A DNA stretch of 64,000 bases, taken from Yinghuangia seranimata (GTDB taxonomy: Bacteria > Actinomycetota > Actinomycetes > Streptomycetales > Streptomycetaceae). Below, piece after piece: positions 14,178 to 23,316 of the stretch. Location of the stretch: assembly GCF_029953285.1 (NCBI RefSeq), contig NZ_JASAOI010000020.1, positions 1 through 64,000 of the forward strand, read 5' to 3'. Each line of letters opens with the position of its first letter. The stretch's first letter is position 1. The notes under the pieces are model-generated. The model was not told where the DNA came from. It did no database searches and was given only the letters and a program-made list of their open reading frames with translations. Made by a program: the position numbers and the translations under genes.

Positions 14178-15775
14178 GCCGCCATCACCCTCGTGTGCAG
14201 ATCCGTCACGACCTTGCGCGCCGACGAGAACGCGCCGTGCTGCCAGGCGATGACGTGGCTCAGCCAGTCGCCCGCGAAGTAGACGTTCCCCTGGGCCTGG
14301 TTGAGCAGCTTGTACTCGGGCCCGTTCTGGTCGCGCCAGCCGACCCAGCCGCCTTCCAGGTACGGGGTGCGGTGCCACGCGACGCTGAACGACGCGTCCA
14401 GTTCGGTGCGGTACCGGTCGCCGAAGATCTTCACCCCCTGGTCGACCGCCCGCTTGGCGCGCTCCTCGTGCGCGAGCCTGCCGTACGCCTCGGCGTTGGC
14501 GCCGTAGTTGTAGTAGCCGATGACCGTGCCGCGCCGGCCCTGGAAGCCGTACGACGGGAACCACATGTTGCTCAGGTCGAGCGTCGTCGGCACCACGCCG
14601 CCGTACATGCGGTCGTCCAGCTCCCACCAACGGCGCCGGTACTCGAGGCCGATCTTGCCGACCGCGAACGGCACCGGCGTTTTGAGCGCTCCGGTGACCG
14701 CGTCGCCGAGGTTGTGCCGCAGCCGCGCGGCGATGTGCGGCGGGGTCGCGACGACGCAGAAGTCGGCGCGTTCGGCGTGCTCGCTCCCGTGCGCGTCCTT
14801 CCAGGTGACCTCGACGCCGCCGGGCACGTTGGCGACGCCGGTGGCGGCCGCCTCGTACTGGATCCGGTGCCGTCCGACGGCCTTCTCCAGCGCGCGCGGT
14901 ATCGCGTCCATGCCGCCGACCGGCTGGAACATCATCATCGCCTGGTCGTAGCCGAGTTCGAACGAGAACCGCATGCCGACACCGCTCGCCAGGACGTCGG
15001 ACAGCGACGGCACCGGGCCGAGCACGGTGCCGGCGTTCTCCGCCGCCCCGGGTTCGACCGTGTAGCCGCGCCGGTCGGAGCCCGCGTACTTCCAGCCGTC
15101 TGCCTTGCCCTTGATGGCGCCGAAGTCCTGCAGGAAGGCGAGCAGCCGGTCCTTGTCGTCCTTGGTCAGCGCGGTGTCGAGCGCGCCCTGGTCGGTGGCC
15201 TTGGCGAGCAGTTCGGAGACGTAGCCGTAGACGTCGGACTTGGCGGTGCGCCAGCGCATCGGCTTGCCGCTCAGCGGCCCGGCGTCCTCGTGGTAGATGT
15301 ACGCGTCCGCGTTGGCGTTGACGAACGGCTGGAGTTCGACGCCCAGTTCGCGGCAGTAGTCCAGGGTGACGTGCGACTGCGGCAGCCGCCCGGGCCCGCA
15401 GTTCATGTACTGGCCGTCGGAGAACCGGGCGCGCTGGGTGCGCCCGTCCAGGTCGGTCTCGACGGTGCCGCCGCGCGCGGTCCAGTTGCGGCCGCCGGGG
15501 CGGTTCTTGGCCTCCAGGATCCGGCAGTCGTAGCCCGCCTTGCCGAGCTCGTACGCGGTCGCCAGCCCCGCGATGCCGGCACCCAGCACGACCACCTTCT
15601 TGCGGCCGCGCCCGGTCAGCCGGAAGTCGGACTCCTGCGGCGCGCGGTACGGCTCGGCTCCGGCGACCGGCACGGGAGCGAGCCCCAGCGCGCCCATGGC
15701 GGAGTACATGACGCCGGCCCCGCCGGCCAGGCCGACACTGCGCAGGAAGCCGCGGCGTGACGTTTCTTCGAGCAT
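14174..15775 (-). CDS. Tat-exported flavin amine oxidase (L-amino-acid oxidase type)
   Basis: An FAD-dependent amine/L-amino-acid oxidase of 533 residues. The N-terminal twin-arginine signal is TSRRGFLRSVGLAGGAGVMY. The Rossmann FAD motif is VVVLGAGIAGLATAYELGKA followed by the second arginine motif RPGGRNWT. A substrate domain lies in the middle (about residues 150-350). The C-terminal FAD segment reads VYFAGDWLSHVIAWQHGAFS. Such enzymes oxidise amines or amino acids to imines plus hydrogen peroxide; the imine then hydrolyses to a keto acid and ammonia. ATG 15775 is preceded by GGAGGAC at ideal spacing, and a longer frame upstream lacks a Tat-like start. It is coupled by ATGA to the exported RidA gene. 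Substrate unknown; L-amino acids are likely from overall similarity. Confidence 0.9.
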   Translation of the reverse strand: MLEETSRRGFLRSVGLAGGAGVMYSAMGALGLAPVPVAGAEPYRAPQESDFRLTGRGRKKVVVLGAGIAGLATAYELGKAGYDCRILEAKNRPGGRNWTARGGTVETDLDGRTQRARFSDGQYMNCGPGRLPQSHVTLDYCRELGVELQPFVNANADAYIYHEDAGPLSGKPMRWRTAKSDVYGYVSELLAKATDQGALDTALTKDDKDRLLAFLQDFGAIKGKADGWKYAGSDRRGYTVEPGAAENAGTVLGPVPSLSDVLASGVGMRFSFELGYDQAMMMFQPVGGMDAIPRALEKAVGRHRIQYEAAATGVANVPGGVEVTWKDAHGSEHAERADFCVVATPPHIAARLRHNLGDAVTGALKTPVPFAVGKIGLEYRRRWWELDDRMYGGVVPTTLDLSNMWFPSYGFQGRRGTVIGYYNYGANAEAYGRLAHEERAKRAVDQGVKIFGDRYRTELDASFSVAWHRTPYLEGGWVGWRDQNGPEYKLLNQAQGNVYFAGDWLSHVIAWQHGAFSSARKVVTDLHTRVMAA

Positions 15776-16024
15776 GTGTCCTCCGTTTGCGTGTAATGCG
15801 AACGGATCCTGGGTCAGGGGTGTTGCCGCGACGTGCCCAAGCGGTTTCCGAAGGGTTGTCATTCCCGCAGGGGAGGGGACGATGGAGTCCTCACGCCGGT
15901 GTCATCACTCGGCAACATGATCGAAATCGGTCGGTCGGATGATCGGACAGCCGGGTACACCGCACCCACCGGCGCCCGAACCAGCCCGAACCGATCCGAC
16001 GGATACAAAGGAGGCGGTCCCCGC

Positions 16025-16690
16025 ATGCTCTTCCGACTGCGTGTCTCGCTGCCCGACCGGCCCGGCTCGCTCGCCCGGGTCACCCAGGCCCTCGGGGCGT
16101 CGGGGGCGGACGTCCTGCAGATGACCGTGCTGGAGCGGGACACCGGCCGGGCCGTCGACGAGTTCACCGTGTCGTGCCCCGGGGAGGGCCCGGTCGGCCG
16201 GCTCGTCGAGGCCCTGGAGACGCTGGCGGGCGTGCGTGTGGACGGCTGCTGGGCGGCGGGCGAGGTGCCCGGCACGTCCCCCGAGCTGGACGTCCTCGGC
16301 CAGGTCGCCCGCGACCCCGGACGCGCCGTCGCGACGCTCGTGGACGCCGCCCCCGGGCTCTTCCACGCCGAATGGGCGGTGGCCACCCGCGGCAGCAAGA
16401 GCCGCTCGGTCGTGCACTCCAGCTGGCAGGCCCCGAACGCGCCGAAGCTGCCGCTCGTGTCCCCGCTGCGCCCGCTCGCGCTGGAGTTCGACCGGACCGC
16501 CCACGGCGCCGGCGTGTACGGCGCCGCGGCCCCCATCGGGCTGTCCTGGCTGACCCTCTTCGTGGTGCGCACCGAGGGCCCCGCGTTCCACCGCAGCGAG
16601 CTGGAGCGCCTCGGCCGGGTCGTGGACGTCATCCTGGGCGTCCTGGGCACCCGTGCGGCCCCGCGCGCGGGCCAGGCTCCGCGCGTCTGA
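16025..16690 (+). CDS. ACT-domain protein
   Basis: A 221-residue cytoplasmic protein with an N-terminal ACT domain: MLFRLRVSLPDRPGSLARVT, then QALGASGADVLQMTVLERDT. The ACT fold binds amino acids or similar small ligands to regulate enzymes. The C-terminal part (about residues 80-221) has a strand/helix pattern with LTLFVVRTEGPAFHRSELER and might be a GAF-like sensor, but I do not recognise it confidently. The ATG at 16025 has a near-perfect Shine-Dalgarno (AAAGGAGG). It is divergent from the amine oxidase gene, with a 249-bp gap between, so a joint regulatory region is possible. An amino-acid-sensing role would fit that neighbour, but this is inference. Confidence 0.8.
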   Translation: MLFRLRVSLPDRPGSLARVTQALGASGADVLQMTVLERDTGRAVDEFTVSCPGEGPVGRLVEALETLAGVRVDGCWAAGEVPGTSPELDVLGQVARDPGRAVATLVDAAPGLFHAEWAVATRGSKSRSVVHSSWQAPNAPKLPLVSPLRPLALEFDRTAHGAGVYGAAAPIGLSWLTLFVVRTEGPAFHRSELERLGRVVDVILGVLGTRAAPRAGQAPRV

Positions 16691-16903
16691 CGCCCCGCTT
16701 CCCGCCTGGGCGATTTAGCCCATATGGCCTAATACTCCTGAGTAGTTCGTGATCGCGGCTTTATGTGATTGGTGGCACAGTTGTACAAATCCGGAAACCA
16801 CGGAGGCCGTCGCGACCGTGTTCCGGAGGAGTAGCCGGGCTCCCGCCGCACCACGGGGTGGGGCCCGGCAAGGCCAGTCGGGGGCCGGACGAAAGCGATA
16901 CCT

Positions 16904-18022
16904 GTGCAGGAAGACGAGCAGGCCTCCCCGGCCGAGCCCGGCGGTCCCGCCCCCGAGGGGCGCGACGGCCGCCCCGGGCGCACCCACCGCCGGCGCGACC
17001 GCAGGCAGCGTCGCCGCAGGCGCGTCCTGATCGGTATAGCCGGCGGCATGGCCGCCCTGCTGCTGGCCGGCGGCGGCTTCGTGTGGTGGATGTACGAGCG
17101 GCTCAACGGCAACATCAAGACCGAGGACTTCGCCGCCAAGCTCGGCGACAAGGACCGCCCGGCCGCCACCAACGCGCTCAACATCCTGCTCGTCGGCTCC
17201 GACTCGCGGGAGGGCGCCAACGCCGCCTACGGCACCGACCCCGGCGACACGCAGCGGTCCGACACCACGATCCTGCTGCACGTCCCCGAGGGCCGGAAGG
17301 CCGCGCTCGGCGTCAGCTTCCCGCGCGACCTGATGGTCAACGTGCCGTCCTGCCAGAAGCCCGACGGCACCGCCTCGCGCCCGTACTTCGGCATGTTCAA
17401 CAGCGCGATGGAGGTCGGCGGCACCGCCTGCACGATCAAGACCGTCGAGAAGCTGACCGGGGTCCGCGTCGACCACCAGATCACCGTCGACTTCACGGGC
17501 TTCAAGAAGCTCGTCGACGCGCTCGGCGGCGTCCCGATCCACCTCGACCAGCCGATCGACGACAAGGCCGCCAAGCTCCAGGTCCCGGCCGGCGACATCA
17601 CGCTCAACGGCGAGCAGGCGCTGGGCTTCGTCCGCGCCCGCAAGAGCATCGGCGACGGCAGCGACATCCAGCGCATCCAGCGCCAGCAGCTGTTCCTGAC
17701 CGCGATGATCCACAAGGTCAAGAACGAGCGCCTGCTGACCAGCCCGACGCGCCTGTACAGCATCCTCGACGCCGCTACGAAGGCCATCACGACCGACCCC
17801 GGCATCGGCAGCCTCAGCGACCTGTACGACCTGCTCACCAGCCTCAAGGGCATCCCCGAGAGCGACGTGAAGTTCGATACGGTGCCCGTCACCACCTACC
17901 GGCCCGACCCCAACCGGGTGGCGCTCGTGCGCCCCGAGGCCGACGTGCTGTTCGCGCAGCTGCGCGACGAGTCGGCGGCCGTGCTGCCGTCCGGCAGCGC
18001 GACCCCCACGCCGACGCGCTAG
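16904..18022 (+). CDS. LytR-CpsA-Psr (LCP) family cell-wall ligase
   Basis: A membrane-anchored phosphotransferase of 372 residues that attaches undecaprenyl-linked glycopolymers (teichoic acid, galactan or similar) to peptidoglycan. A cytoplasmic basic N-terminus (HRRRDRRQRRRRR) precedes one transmembrane helix (about 42-63, LIGIAGGMAALLLAGGGFVW). The LCP domain shows conserved acidic and arginine residues: ILLVGSDSRE, DTQRSDTTILL, GVSFPRDLMVN, FTGFKKLVDALGGVPI and GEQALGFVRARKSIGDGSDI. GTG 16904 starts the frame; the Shine-Dalgarno is weak. In the 213-bp gap upstream, TACTC-CT-GAGTA (16733-16744) is a small palindrome that might be regulatory. It probably acts alone; the glycopolymer is unknown. 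Confidence 0.93.
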   Translation: MQEDEQASPAEPGGPAPEGRDGRPGRTHRRRDRRQRRRRRVLIGIAGGMAALLLAGGGFVWWMYERLNGNIKTEDFAAKLGDKDRPAATNALNILLVGSDSREGANAAYGTDPGDTQRSDTTILLHVPEGRKAALGVSFPRDLMVNVPSCQKPDGTASRPYFGMFNSAMEVGGTACTIKTVEKLTGVRVDHQITVDFTGFKKLVDALGGVPIHLDQPIDDKAAKLQVPAGDITLNGEQALGFVRARKSIGDGSDIQRIQRQQLFLTAMIHKVKNERLLTSPTRLYSILDAATKAITTDPGIGSLSDLYDLLTSLKGIPESDVKFDTVPVTTYRPDPNRVALVRPEADVLFAQLRDESAAVLPSGSATPTPTR

Positions 18023-18196
18023 CAGAGGGTCGCCAATCCGGGGGCGTTACCGTGACCTCGGCGTGACCCGGCGTCGTTGGAAGGTACGGTGCAGGTGACC
18101 ATGCCCACGGGTCGCGCACCGGCTCGCGGTGGGCGTGGTTACGGTGATCCCACCGGGCGAACTACGTGATACCGAGGGGTTGGTGGCAGCGACGCC

Positions 18197-20830
18197 ATGG
18201 CGGGTCGGGTTCTTCAGGTGGTGCAGAGCACCCGCTGGCGGCGGCGCTCCGGCGAGTACGCGTCGATCGGGCAGGCGCTCGGCGCGGCCACCCCGGGCGA
18301 TTCGGTCGTCGTCGCCGCCGGGACGTACCAGGAGGACGTGGTCGTCACCGTCCCCGTCACCCTCACGTGCGCGGACGGACCGGGCACCGTCGTGCTCGAG
18401 GCCGCGGACGGCGTCGCGCTGACGGTGCTCGCGGACGCCGCGGTGCACGGCCTGACCGTCAACGGCGGTGCGGGCGTGCTGTCGTCGGCCGTCGTGGTGG
18501 ACGCGTGCGCGCCGATACTCGAGGAGCTGACGGTCCGCGCCGCGTCCGTCGTCGGCGTCGAACTGCGGGGCGGCGCCGACCCGATGGTGCGCCGCTGCCG
18601 CATCGGCAACCCGCAGGGGATAGGCGTCGGCGTCACCGCGCTCGCGCGCGGCACCTTCGAGGACTGCGAGATCTCCGGCACCGGCCGCGAAGGCATGGAC
18701 GTGCGCGACGGCGGCAGCCCCACGCTGCTGCGCTGCCGGCTGCGCGACGTGTCCGGGCACGGCCTGCGGTTCAGCGGCCCCGGCAGCGGCGGCACCGCCA
18801 CCGACTGCGAGATCCACGACGGCTCCGACACCGAGCCCGCGGTGTTCGCCGGCGACCAGGCGACGCCCGAGCTGGTCGGCTGCCACATCCACGACGTCGG
18901 CGGCGGCGGGGTGTGCGTCGCGGGCGGCGCGGCCCCGCGCGTCGTCGACTGCCGCATCGAACGGGTCGGCTGGGCCGGCATCTCGGTCGGCGGCCAGTCG
19001 AGCGGCGGCACCGCCGTGCGCACCGAGATCACCGCCGTCAAGGGCACCGGCGTGCAGGTGGACGACCTGGCGTCGTTCACCCTCGAGGAGTGCCGGATCC
19101 GCGACGCCGAGGCCAACGGCGTCTCGGTCGACCGCGGCGCCACCGCGACCCTGGTCGGCTGCCGGCTGCGCGACACCGGCCGCAGCGGCGTCGACGTGCA
19201 CGGCCACTCCGAGGTCACGCTCACCGGCTGCACGCTGCGCAGCTTCGGCCGCAGCGGGCTCTCGCTGACCGACCACGGGGCCCGCGCGTCCGTCATCGAC
19301 TGCGAGTTCCACGACTCGACCGGCGGCCACCCCGCGGTGTGGGTCGGCGACGGCGCGGACGCCGCGCTGGGCGAGTGCCGCATCCACGACGTGCTCGACG
19401 CCGTCAGGGTCGGCGGCGTGGGCACCGGACTGTCGATGCAGGGCTGCGAGCTCCACGACCTGGAGGAGACGGCGATCGTCGTCGGCCAGGGCGCGATCGT
19501 GTCGGTCAACGGCTGCCACATCCGCAAGAGCACCACCGGCGTGTGGTTCACCGAGGCCGACTGCGGCGGCATCGTCGCGGACTGCGTCATCGAGGACGTC
19601 ACCGACGGCGTCTCCGTCACCGGTGCCGCCGGGCCCACCGTGCGCCGGGTCCGCGTCGACCGCGCCACCGGCGAGGGCATCCGCGTCTCGGGCGGCGGCC
19701 GCGGCGACTTCGAGGACTGCGAGATCGCCAACGGGCGCGGCTACGGCGTGCACGTGCGCGAGGGCTGCCAGCCGTCGTTCACCCGCTGCGCGACGCGCGG
19801 AAACGCCAAGGCGGGCTTCGAGTTCGCCGACGCCGGGCCGATCGCGTCCGACTGCACCTCGCAGGGCGACGGCCCCGGCGACGGCGGCGCTCCGTCCGCG
19901 GCGCTCAAGCCGGAGTCCCGGCAGGCCGGCGTCGCGACGCTGACCGAACGGCTCTCGCTGCCCGGCGCGCGGGACGGCGCGAGCCCCGGCGGCGACGACG
20001 CGCAGCACGCCTCCACCCGGAGCCCCGAGGAACTCCTCGGCGAACTGGACGCGTTGGTCGGCCTCGGCTCCGTCAAGCGCGAGGTCCGCAACCTCATCGA
20101 CCTCATCTCGGTCGGCCGCCGCCGCGAGGAGGCCGGCCTCAAGGCCCCGACGCTCCGCCGCCACCTGGTCTTCACGGGCTCACCCGGCACCGGCAAGACC
20201 ACCGTGGCACGGCTGTACGGCGAGATCGCCGCAGCGCTCGGCGTGCTGCGCACCGGCCACCTGGTCGAGGTGTCGCGCGTGGACCTGGTCGGCGAGCACA
20301 TCGGTTCGACGGCTCCGCGCACCAAGGAGGTCTTCGACCGGGCGCGCGGCGGCGTGCTGTTCATCGACGAGGCGTACAGCCTCGCGCCCCCCGACCCGTC
20401 GCGCGACTTCGGGCGCGAGGCGATCGACACGCTGGTGAAGCTGATGGAGGACCACCGCGACGACGTCGTGGTGATCGTCGCGGGCTACACGGACGAGATG
20501 GAGCGCTTCCTGTCCGCGAACCCCGGCTTCGGGTCCCGGTTCTCGCGCACCATCACCTTCCAGGACTACGTGGCCGAGGAACTCGTCGAGATCACCGGCA
20601 CACAGGTCGCCGAGCACGAGTACGCGCTGACCGACGCGGCGTCCTCGTCGCTGCTGACGTACTTCCGCCGGCTGCCGCGCGGCGCGGGCTTCGGCAACGC
20701 GCGCGAGGCCCGCCGCACGTTCGAGACGATGATCGAGAACCACGCGTCGCGGCTCGCCCGCATGCCGGAGGCGAGCATGGAGGAACTGCGCACGCTGCAC
20801 GCGGCGGACCTGCCGGACCTGCCGGCCTGA
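18197..20830 (+). CDS. Right-handed beta-helix / CbbX-type AAA+ ATPase fusion
   Basis: An 877-residue two-part protein. Residues 20-590 form many roughly 22-24-residue beta-helix coils with recurring C-R/E-I-H-D and G-V-x-V words (CRIGNPQGIGV, CEIHDGSDTE, CHIHDVGGGGVCV, CELHDLEETAIVV), like PbH1 repeats of pectate lyases and DUF1565 proteins. A polar linker (about 570-615) leads to a CbbX/SpoVK/EccA-like AAA+ domain. Its Walker A is GSPGTGKTT (residues 661-669) and Walker B is VLFIDEA with Asp724-Glu725. A sensor region (VVIVAGYTDEMERFL) and arginine-finger segment (NPGFGSRFSR) follow. There is no signal peptide or membrane segment, so the helix is cytoplasmic. CbbX/EccA ATPases remodel partner proteins; the beta-helix could bind glycan or protein clients. 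It follows the LCP gene with a 174-bp gap. Substrate unknown. Confidence 0.9.
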   Translation: MAGRVLQVVQSTRWRRRSGEYASIGQALGAATPGDSVVVAAGTYQEDVVVTVPVTLTCADGPGTVVLEAADGVALTVLADAAVHGLTVNGGAGVLSSAVVVDACAPILEELTVRAASVVGVELRGGADPMVRRCRIGNPQGIGVGVTALARGTFEDCEISGTGREGMDVRDGGSPTLLRCRLRDVSGHGLRFSGPGSGGTATDCEIHDGSDTEPAVFAGDQATPELVGCHIHDVGGGGVCVAGGAAPRVVDCRIERVGWAGISVGGQSSGGTAVRTEITAVKGTGVQVDDLASFTLEECRIRDAEANGVSVDRGATATLVGCRLRDTGRSGVDVHGHSEVTLTGCTLRSFGRSGLSLTDHGARASVIDCEFHDSTGGHPAVWVGDGADAALGECRIHDVLDAVRVGGVGTGLSMQGCELHDLEETAIVVGQGAIVSVNGCHIRKSTTGVWFTEADCGGIVADCVIEDVTDGVSVTGAAGPTVRRVRVDRATGEGIRVSGGGRGDFEDCEIANGRGYGVHVREGCQPSFTRCATRGNAKAGFEFADAGPIASDCTSQGDGPGDGGAPSAALKPESRQAGVATLTERLSLPGARDGASPGGDDAQHASTRSPEELLGELDALVGLGSVKREVRNLIDLISVGRRREEAGLKAPTLRRHLVFTGSPGTGKTTVARLYGEIAAALGVLRTGHLVEVSRVDLVGEHIGSTAPRTKEVFDRARGGVLFIDEAYSLAPPDPSRDFGREAIDTLVKLMEDHRDDVVVIVAGYTDEMERFLSANPGFGSRFSRTITFQDYVAEELVEITGTQVAEHEYALTDAASSSLLTYFRRLPRGAGFGNAREARRTFETMIENHASRLARMPEASMEELRTLHAADLPDLPA

Positions 20831-20836
20831 CGTCCC

Positions 20837-20880
20837 GTGGTGGGTGTGCGGCGAGGCGTCAGCCGCCCCACACCCACCAC
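20837..20880. terminator. Bidirectional terminator overlapping the peptidase gene end
   Basis: gtggtgggtgtg (20837-20848) pairs perfectly with cacacccaccac (20869-20880), with further pairing inside the loop. The right arm is also coding sequence for the last residues (WWVWGG) of the convergent M64 peptidase. It can terminate both converging transcripts. Confidence 0.7.
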
Positions 20881-22271
20881 GACACGGTCTGCGTCATCGC
20901 GTCGTCGCGGTACGCCTCGTCGCGGACCCACACGGTCGTGTCGCGCACGCTGGCCTGCACGCTGTGCCACGTCCCCGGGGCGAGCCCCAGGGCGCCGGTG
21001 TCCGCGCTCGTCCGCCCCGCGAGGGCGGGTACCGCCGCCCCGTCGACCGCCCACGACACCTCGAGCGACGTCGCGGGCAGCACCGTGGTGACCGTGAGGT
21101 TCTGCCGCGTTGCCACGTTCTCGGACGGGGACGACGCGTCGATCGGCTTCACCCGTCCGTAGAGGCTCTTCACCAGCGCCTCGGCGCTCGGGTAGTTGAA
21201 CGGCTGCCCGAGCGACCGCATCAGCGAGTCGGCGGTCGGCCGGTAGTAGCCGGTGTCCTGGTGCAGCCCGCCCTCGTACGTGCTGATGGCCGAAGTGTCC
21301 AGCCAGCGCCACCACTTGGCCTTGTCCTGCAGCAGGCGGGTGGGCGTGTCCACGGTGGTGACGTTCGGGAACGGCGGCTCCTCCGCGCCGCCCTCGCCGT
21401 GCCCGCCGAGGTCCTTGGGGTCGGCGTACTCGTCGCCCAACGCGCCCAGTGAGTGGCCGAGTTCGTGGGCCAGGATCTGCGCGGTCTCGGGCACGCCGCC
21501 GGCCACCGAGGCCGTGCCGCGGCCCGAGGCCAGACCGCCGTACGTCGAACTGTTGGCGACCGCGACGACCAGGTCCTGCGCGGGCGCCAGCGCGGCGTAC
21601 GACCCGACCGTTGCGTCGTCGGCGCACAGCAGCCGCTCCACCCCCTGGCAGCGGTAGTGCATGCCGAGCGGTGAAGGCGTCTTGGCGGGCCGCGCGGGGT
21701 CGTCCGATACCCCGGACCCCGGGGCGGCGATGTCGACGCGGTAGGCGGCCAGGTAGGGCGCGTAGGCGTCGAACGGCTGCGTGGCCAGGAGGGTCCGCCA
21801 CAGCGCGTCGACCTGCTGCGCGAACTCCGGGGCCTGCTCCGCGGTGTAGCCGTCCCCGACGAACACGACGGTGAAGCGGTTTGCGGTCGTGGCGCCGTGG
21901 ATGGGAGTCGCCGACGCGGGCAGCCCCGTGATGCCGCTCGACACCATGCCCGCGGGCAGCGCGCGTGTGCGGGTGATCGTGCCGTCCGGCGCGAACGACT
22001 CCAGGTACCACGGCGCGGCGGCACGGGCCTGCGGCCCCGGGTCGCCGCACGGCCCTGCCGTGCCGGGCCCGCCGCCCTGCGCGGCCAGCGCGAGCGCCGT
22101 CACCAGCACGCACGCGGCGGTCGCCAGCCGCATCGCGGGCCGGTACGACGCGCGCGCGTGCCGGACCGCGCGCCCGGCGCGGCGCCCCGCGACGCCCGCC
22201 GCGTCCAGTCCGCGCTCCGCGACCGTGAGCGCGCGCCGCGCCCCGCGCCGGACCCTGCAAATGATCGCCAT
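20859..22271 (-). CDS. Secreted peptidase M64 (IgA-peptidase-like metalloprotease)
   Basis: A zinc metalloprotease of peptidase family M64. The metal site is HELGHSLGALGDEY near residue 268 (HExxH plus the later D/E ligand), and the N-terminal fold segment RFTVVFVGDGYTAEQAPEFA is typical. A C-terminal strand-rich domain follows (NLTVTTVLPATSLEVSWAVD). It is exported: hydrophobic segment MRLATAACVLVTALALAAQG lies near residues 47-66. Two starts are plausible: ATG 22271, which gives a long basic n-region with coding-like third positions, or ATG 22133, which gives a classical short signal peptide. I list the longer. Family members were first noted in Clostridium cleaving IgA; the actinomycete substrates are unknown. 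It stands alone, convergent with the AAA fusion gene and divergent from ppgK. Confidence 0.88.
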   Translation of the reverse strand: MAIICRVRRGARRALTVAERGLDAAGVAGRRAGRAVRHARASYRPAMRLATAACVLVTALALAAQGGGPGTAGPCGDPGPQARAAAPWYLESFAPDGTITRTRALPAGMVSSGITGLPASATPIHGATTANRFTVVFVGDGYTAEQAPEFAQQVDALWRTLLATQPFDAYAPYLAAYRVDIAAPGSGVSDDPARPAKTPSPLGMHYRCQGVERLLCADDATVGSYAALAPAQDLVVAVANSSTYGGLASGRGTASVAGGVPETAQILAHELGHSLGALGDEYADPKDLGGHGEGGAEEPPFPNVTTVDTPTRLLQDKAKWWRWLDTSAISTYEGGLHQDTGYYRPTADSLMRSLGQPFNYPSAEALVKSLYGRVKPIDASSPSENVATRQNLTVTTVLPATSLEVSWAVDGAAVPALAGRTSADTGALGLAPGTWHSVQASVRDTTVWVRDEAYRDDAMTQTVSWWVWGG

Positions 22272-22474
22272 GCCGCTCACGTTCGGCGACCGCACCGGCT
22301 CCGGCAACTCAGCGCGCCCATAAGGAACCCCGGGATACGCCGAGCGGGCGTCACCCAGTACGCCGACCGGGCGACGAGCCGGCGCCGACCGGAGCGTAAA
22401 TCCGATGAGTGGCCCGCGACGCGGCCGGGCATCGGTACGTGGCGTGCACCGAAAAGCGGCCGGAACGAACGAGG

Positions 22475-23269
22475 ATGGTCGACGTGGACACCTGCCTGGG
22501 CATCGACATCGGGGGCACCGGCATCAAGGGCGCCCCCGTGGACACGGCCGCCGGACGCCTGCTGCACGAGCGCATCCGCCTGCTCACGCCGCAGCCTTCG
22601 GAGCCCGGCGCGGTGCTCGACGTCGTCCGCGAGGTGGTCGCGCGGTTCTCGTGGCGCGGCCCGATCGGCATCACCTTCCCCGGCGTGGTCGTCGACGGGG
22701 TCACACGCACCGCCGCGAACGTCGACAAGGGCTGGGTCGACCTGGACGCCCGCAAGCTGTTCAGCGAGGCGCTCCACGTGCCCGTCACGGTCGTCAACGA
22801 CGCCGACGCGGCCGGCATCGCCGAGATGCGCTTCGGCGCCGGCGCGGGGCGGCGCGGCACCGTCATGGTCCTCACCTTCGGCACCGGCATCGGCAGCGCG
22901 CTGTTCCACGACGGCGTGCTGGTCCCCAACACCGAGTTCGGGCACATGGAGCTGCACGGCCACGAGGCCGAGCACCACGCGGCGGGCAACGTGCGCGAGG
23001 AGCACGACCTGACCTGGGAGCAGTGGGCGCACCGCGTCCGGCACTACCTGCAGCACCTGGACATGCTGTTCTCACCGACGCTGTTCGTCATCGGCGGCGG
23101 GGTCAGCAAGAAGGCCGACAAGTTCCTGCCGCACATCGTCAAGCACGTGCGCGCCGAGGTCGTGCCGGCCGGGCTGCACAACGACGCGGGCATCGTCGGC
23201 GCGGCGATGGCGGCCCAGCTCGCGTGCGGCACGGCGCCGCTGCCGACGCCGGACGCGGCGTCCGCCTGA
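22475..23269 (+). CDS. ppgK: Polyphosphate glucokinase (ROK family)
   Basis: An enzyme phosphorylating glucose to glucose-6-phosphate with inorganic polyphosphate (and usually ATP) as donor. The 264-residue product shows the phosphate-1 motif [20 protein letters not shown], the polyphosphate-glucokinase motif [13 protein letters not shown], and the adenosine-side motif [17 protein letters not shown]. The sugar-site block is [20 protein letters not shown]; the ROK zinc-cysteine motif is absent, as is usual for PPGK. The ATG at 22475 has GAGG directly adjacent; a GTG nine bases later is better spaced and would remove three residues. It sits alone between the peptidase and amidohydrolase genes. 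It would help use glucose released by enzymes such as the GH3 beta-glucosidase when polyphosphate is available. Confidence 0.93.
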   Translation: MVDVDTCLGIDIGGTGIKGAPVDTAAGRLLHERIRLLTPQPSEPGAVLDVVREVVARFSWRGPIGITFPGVVVDGVTRTAANVDKGWVDLDARKLFSEALHVPVTVVNDADAAGIAEMRFGAGAGRRGTVMVLTFGTGIGSALFHDGVLVPNTEFGHMELHGHEAEHHAAGNVREEHDLTWEQWAHRVRHYLQHLDMLFSPTLFVIGGGVSKKADKFLPHIVKHVRAEVVPAGLHNDAGIVGAAMAAQLACGTAPLPTPDAASA

Positions 23270-23316
23270 GGCCCGCCGGTCCTGGGGTGGCCCGGGCCGA
23301 GGGCGCCCGGGACGGC

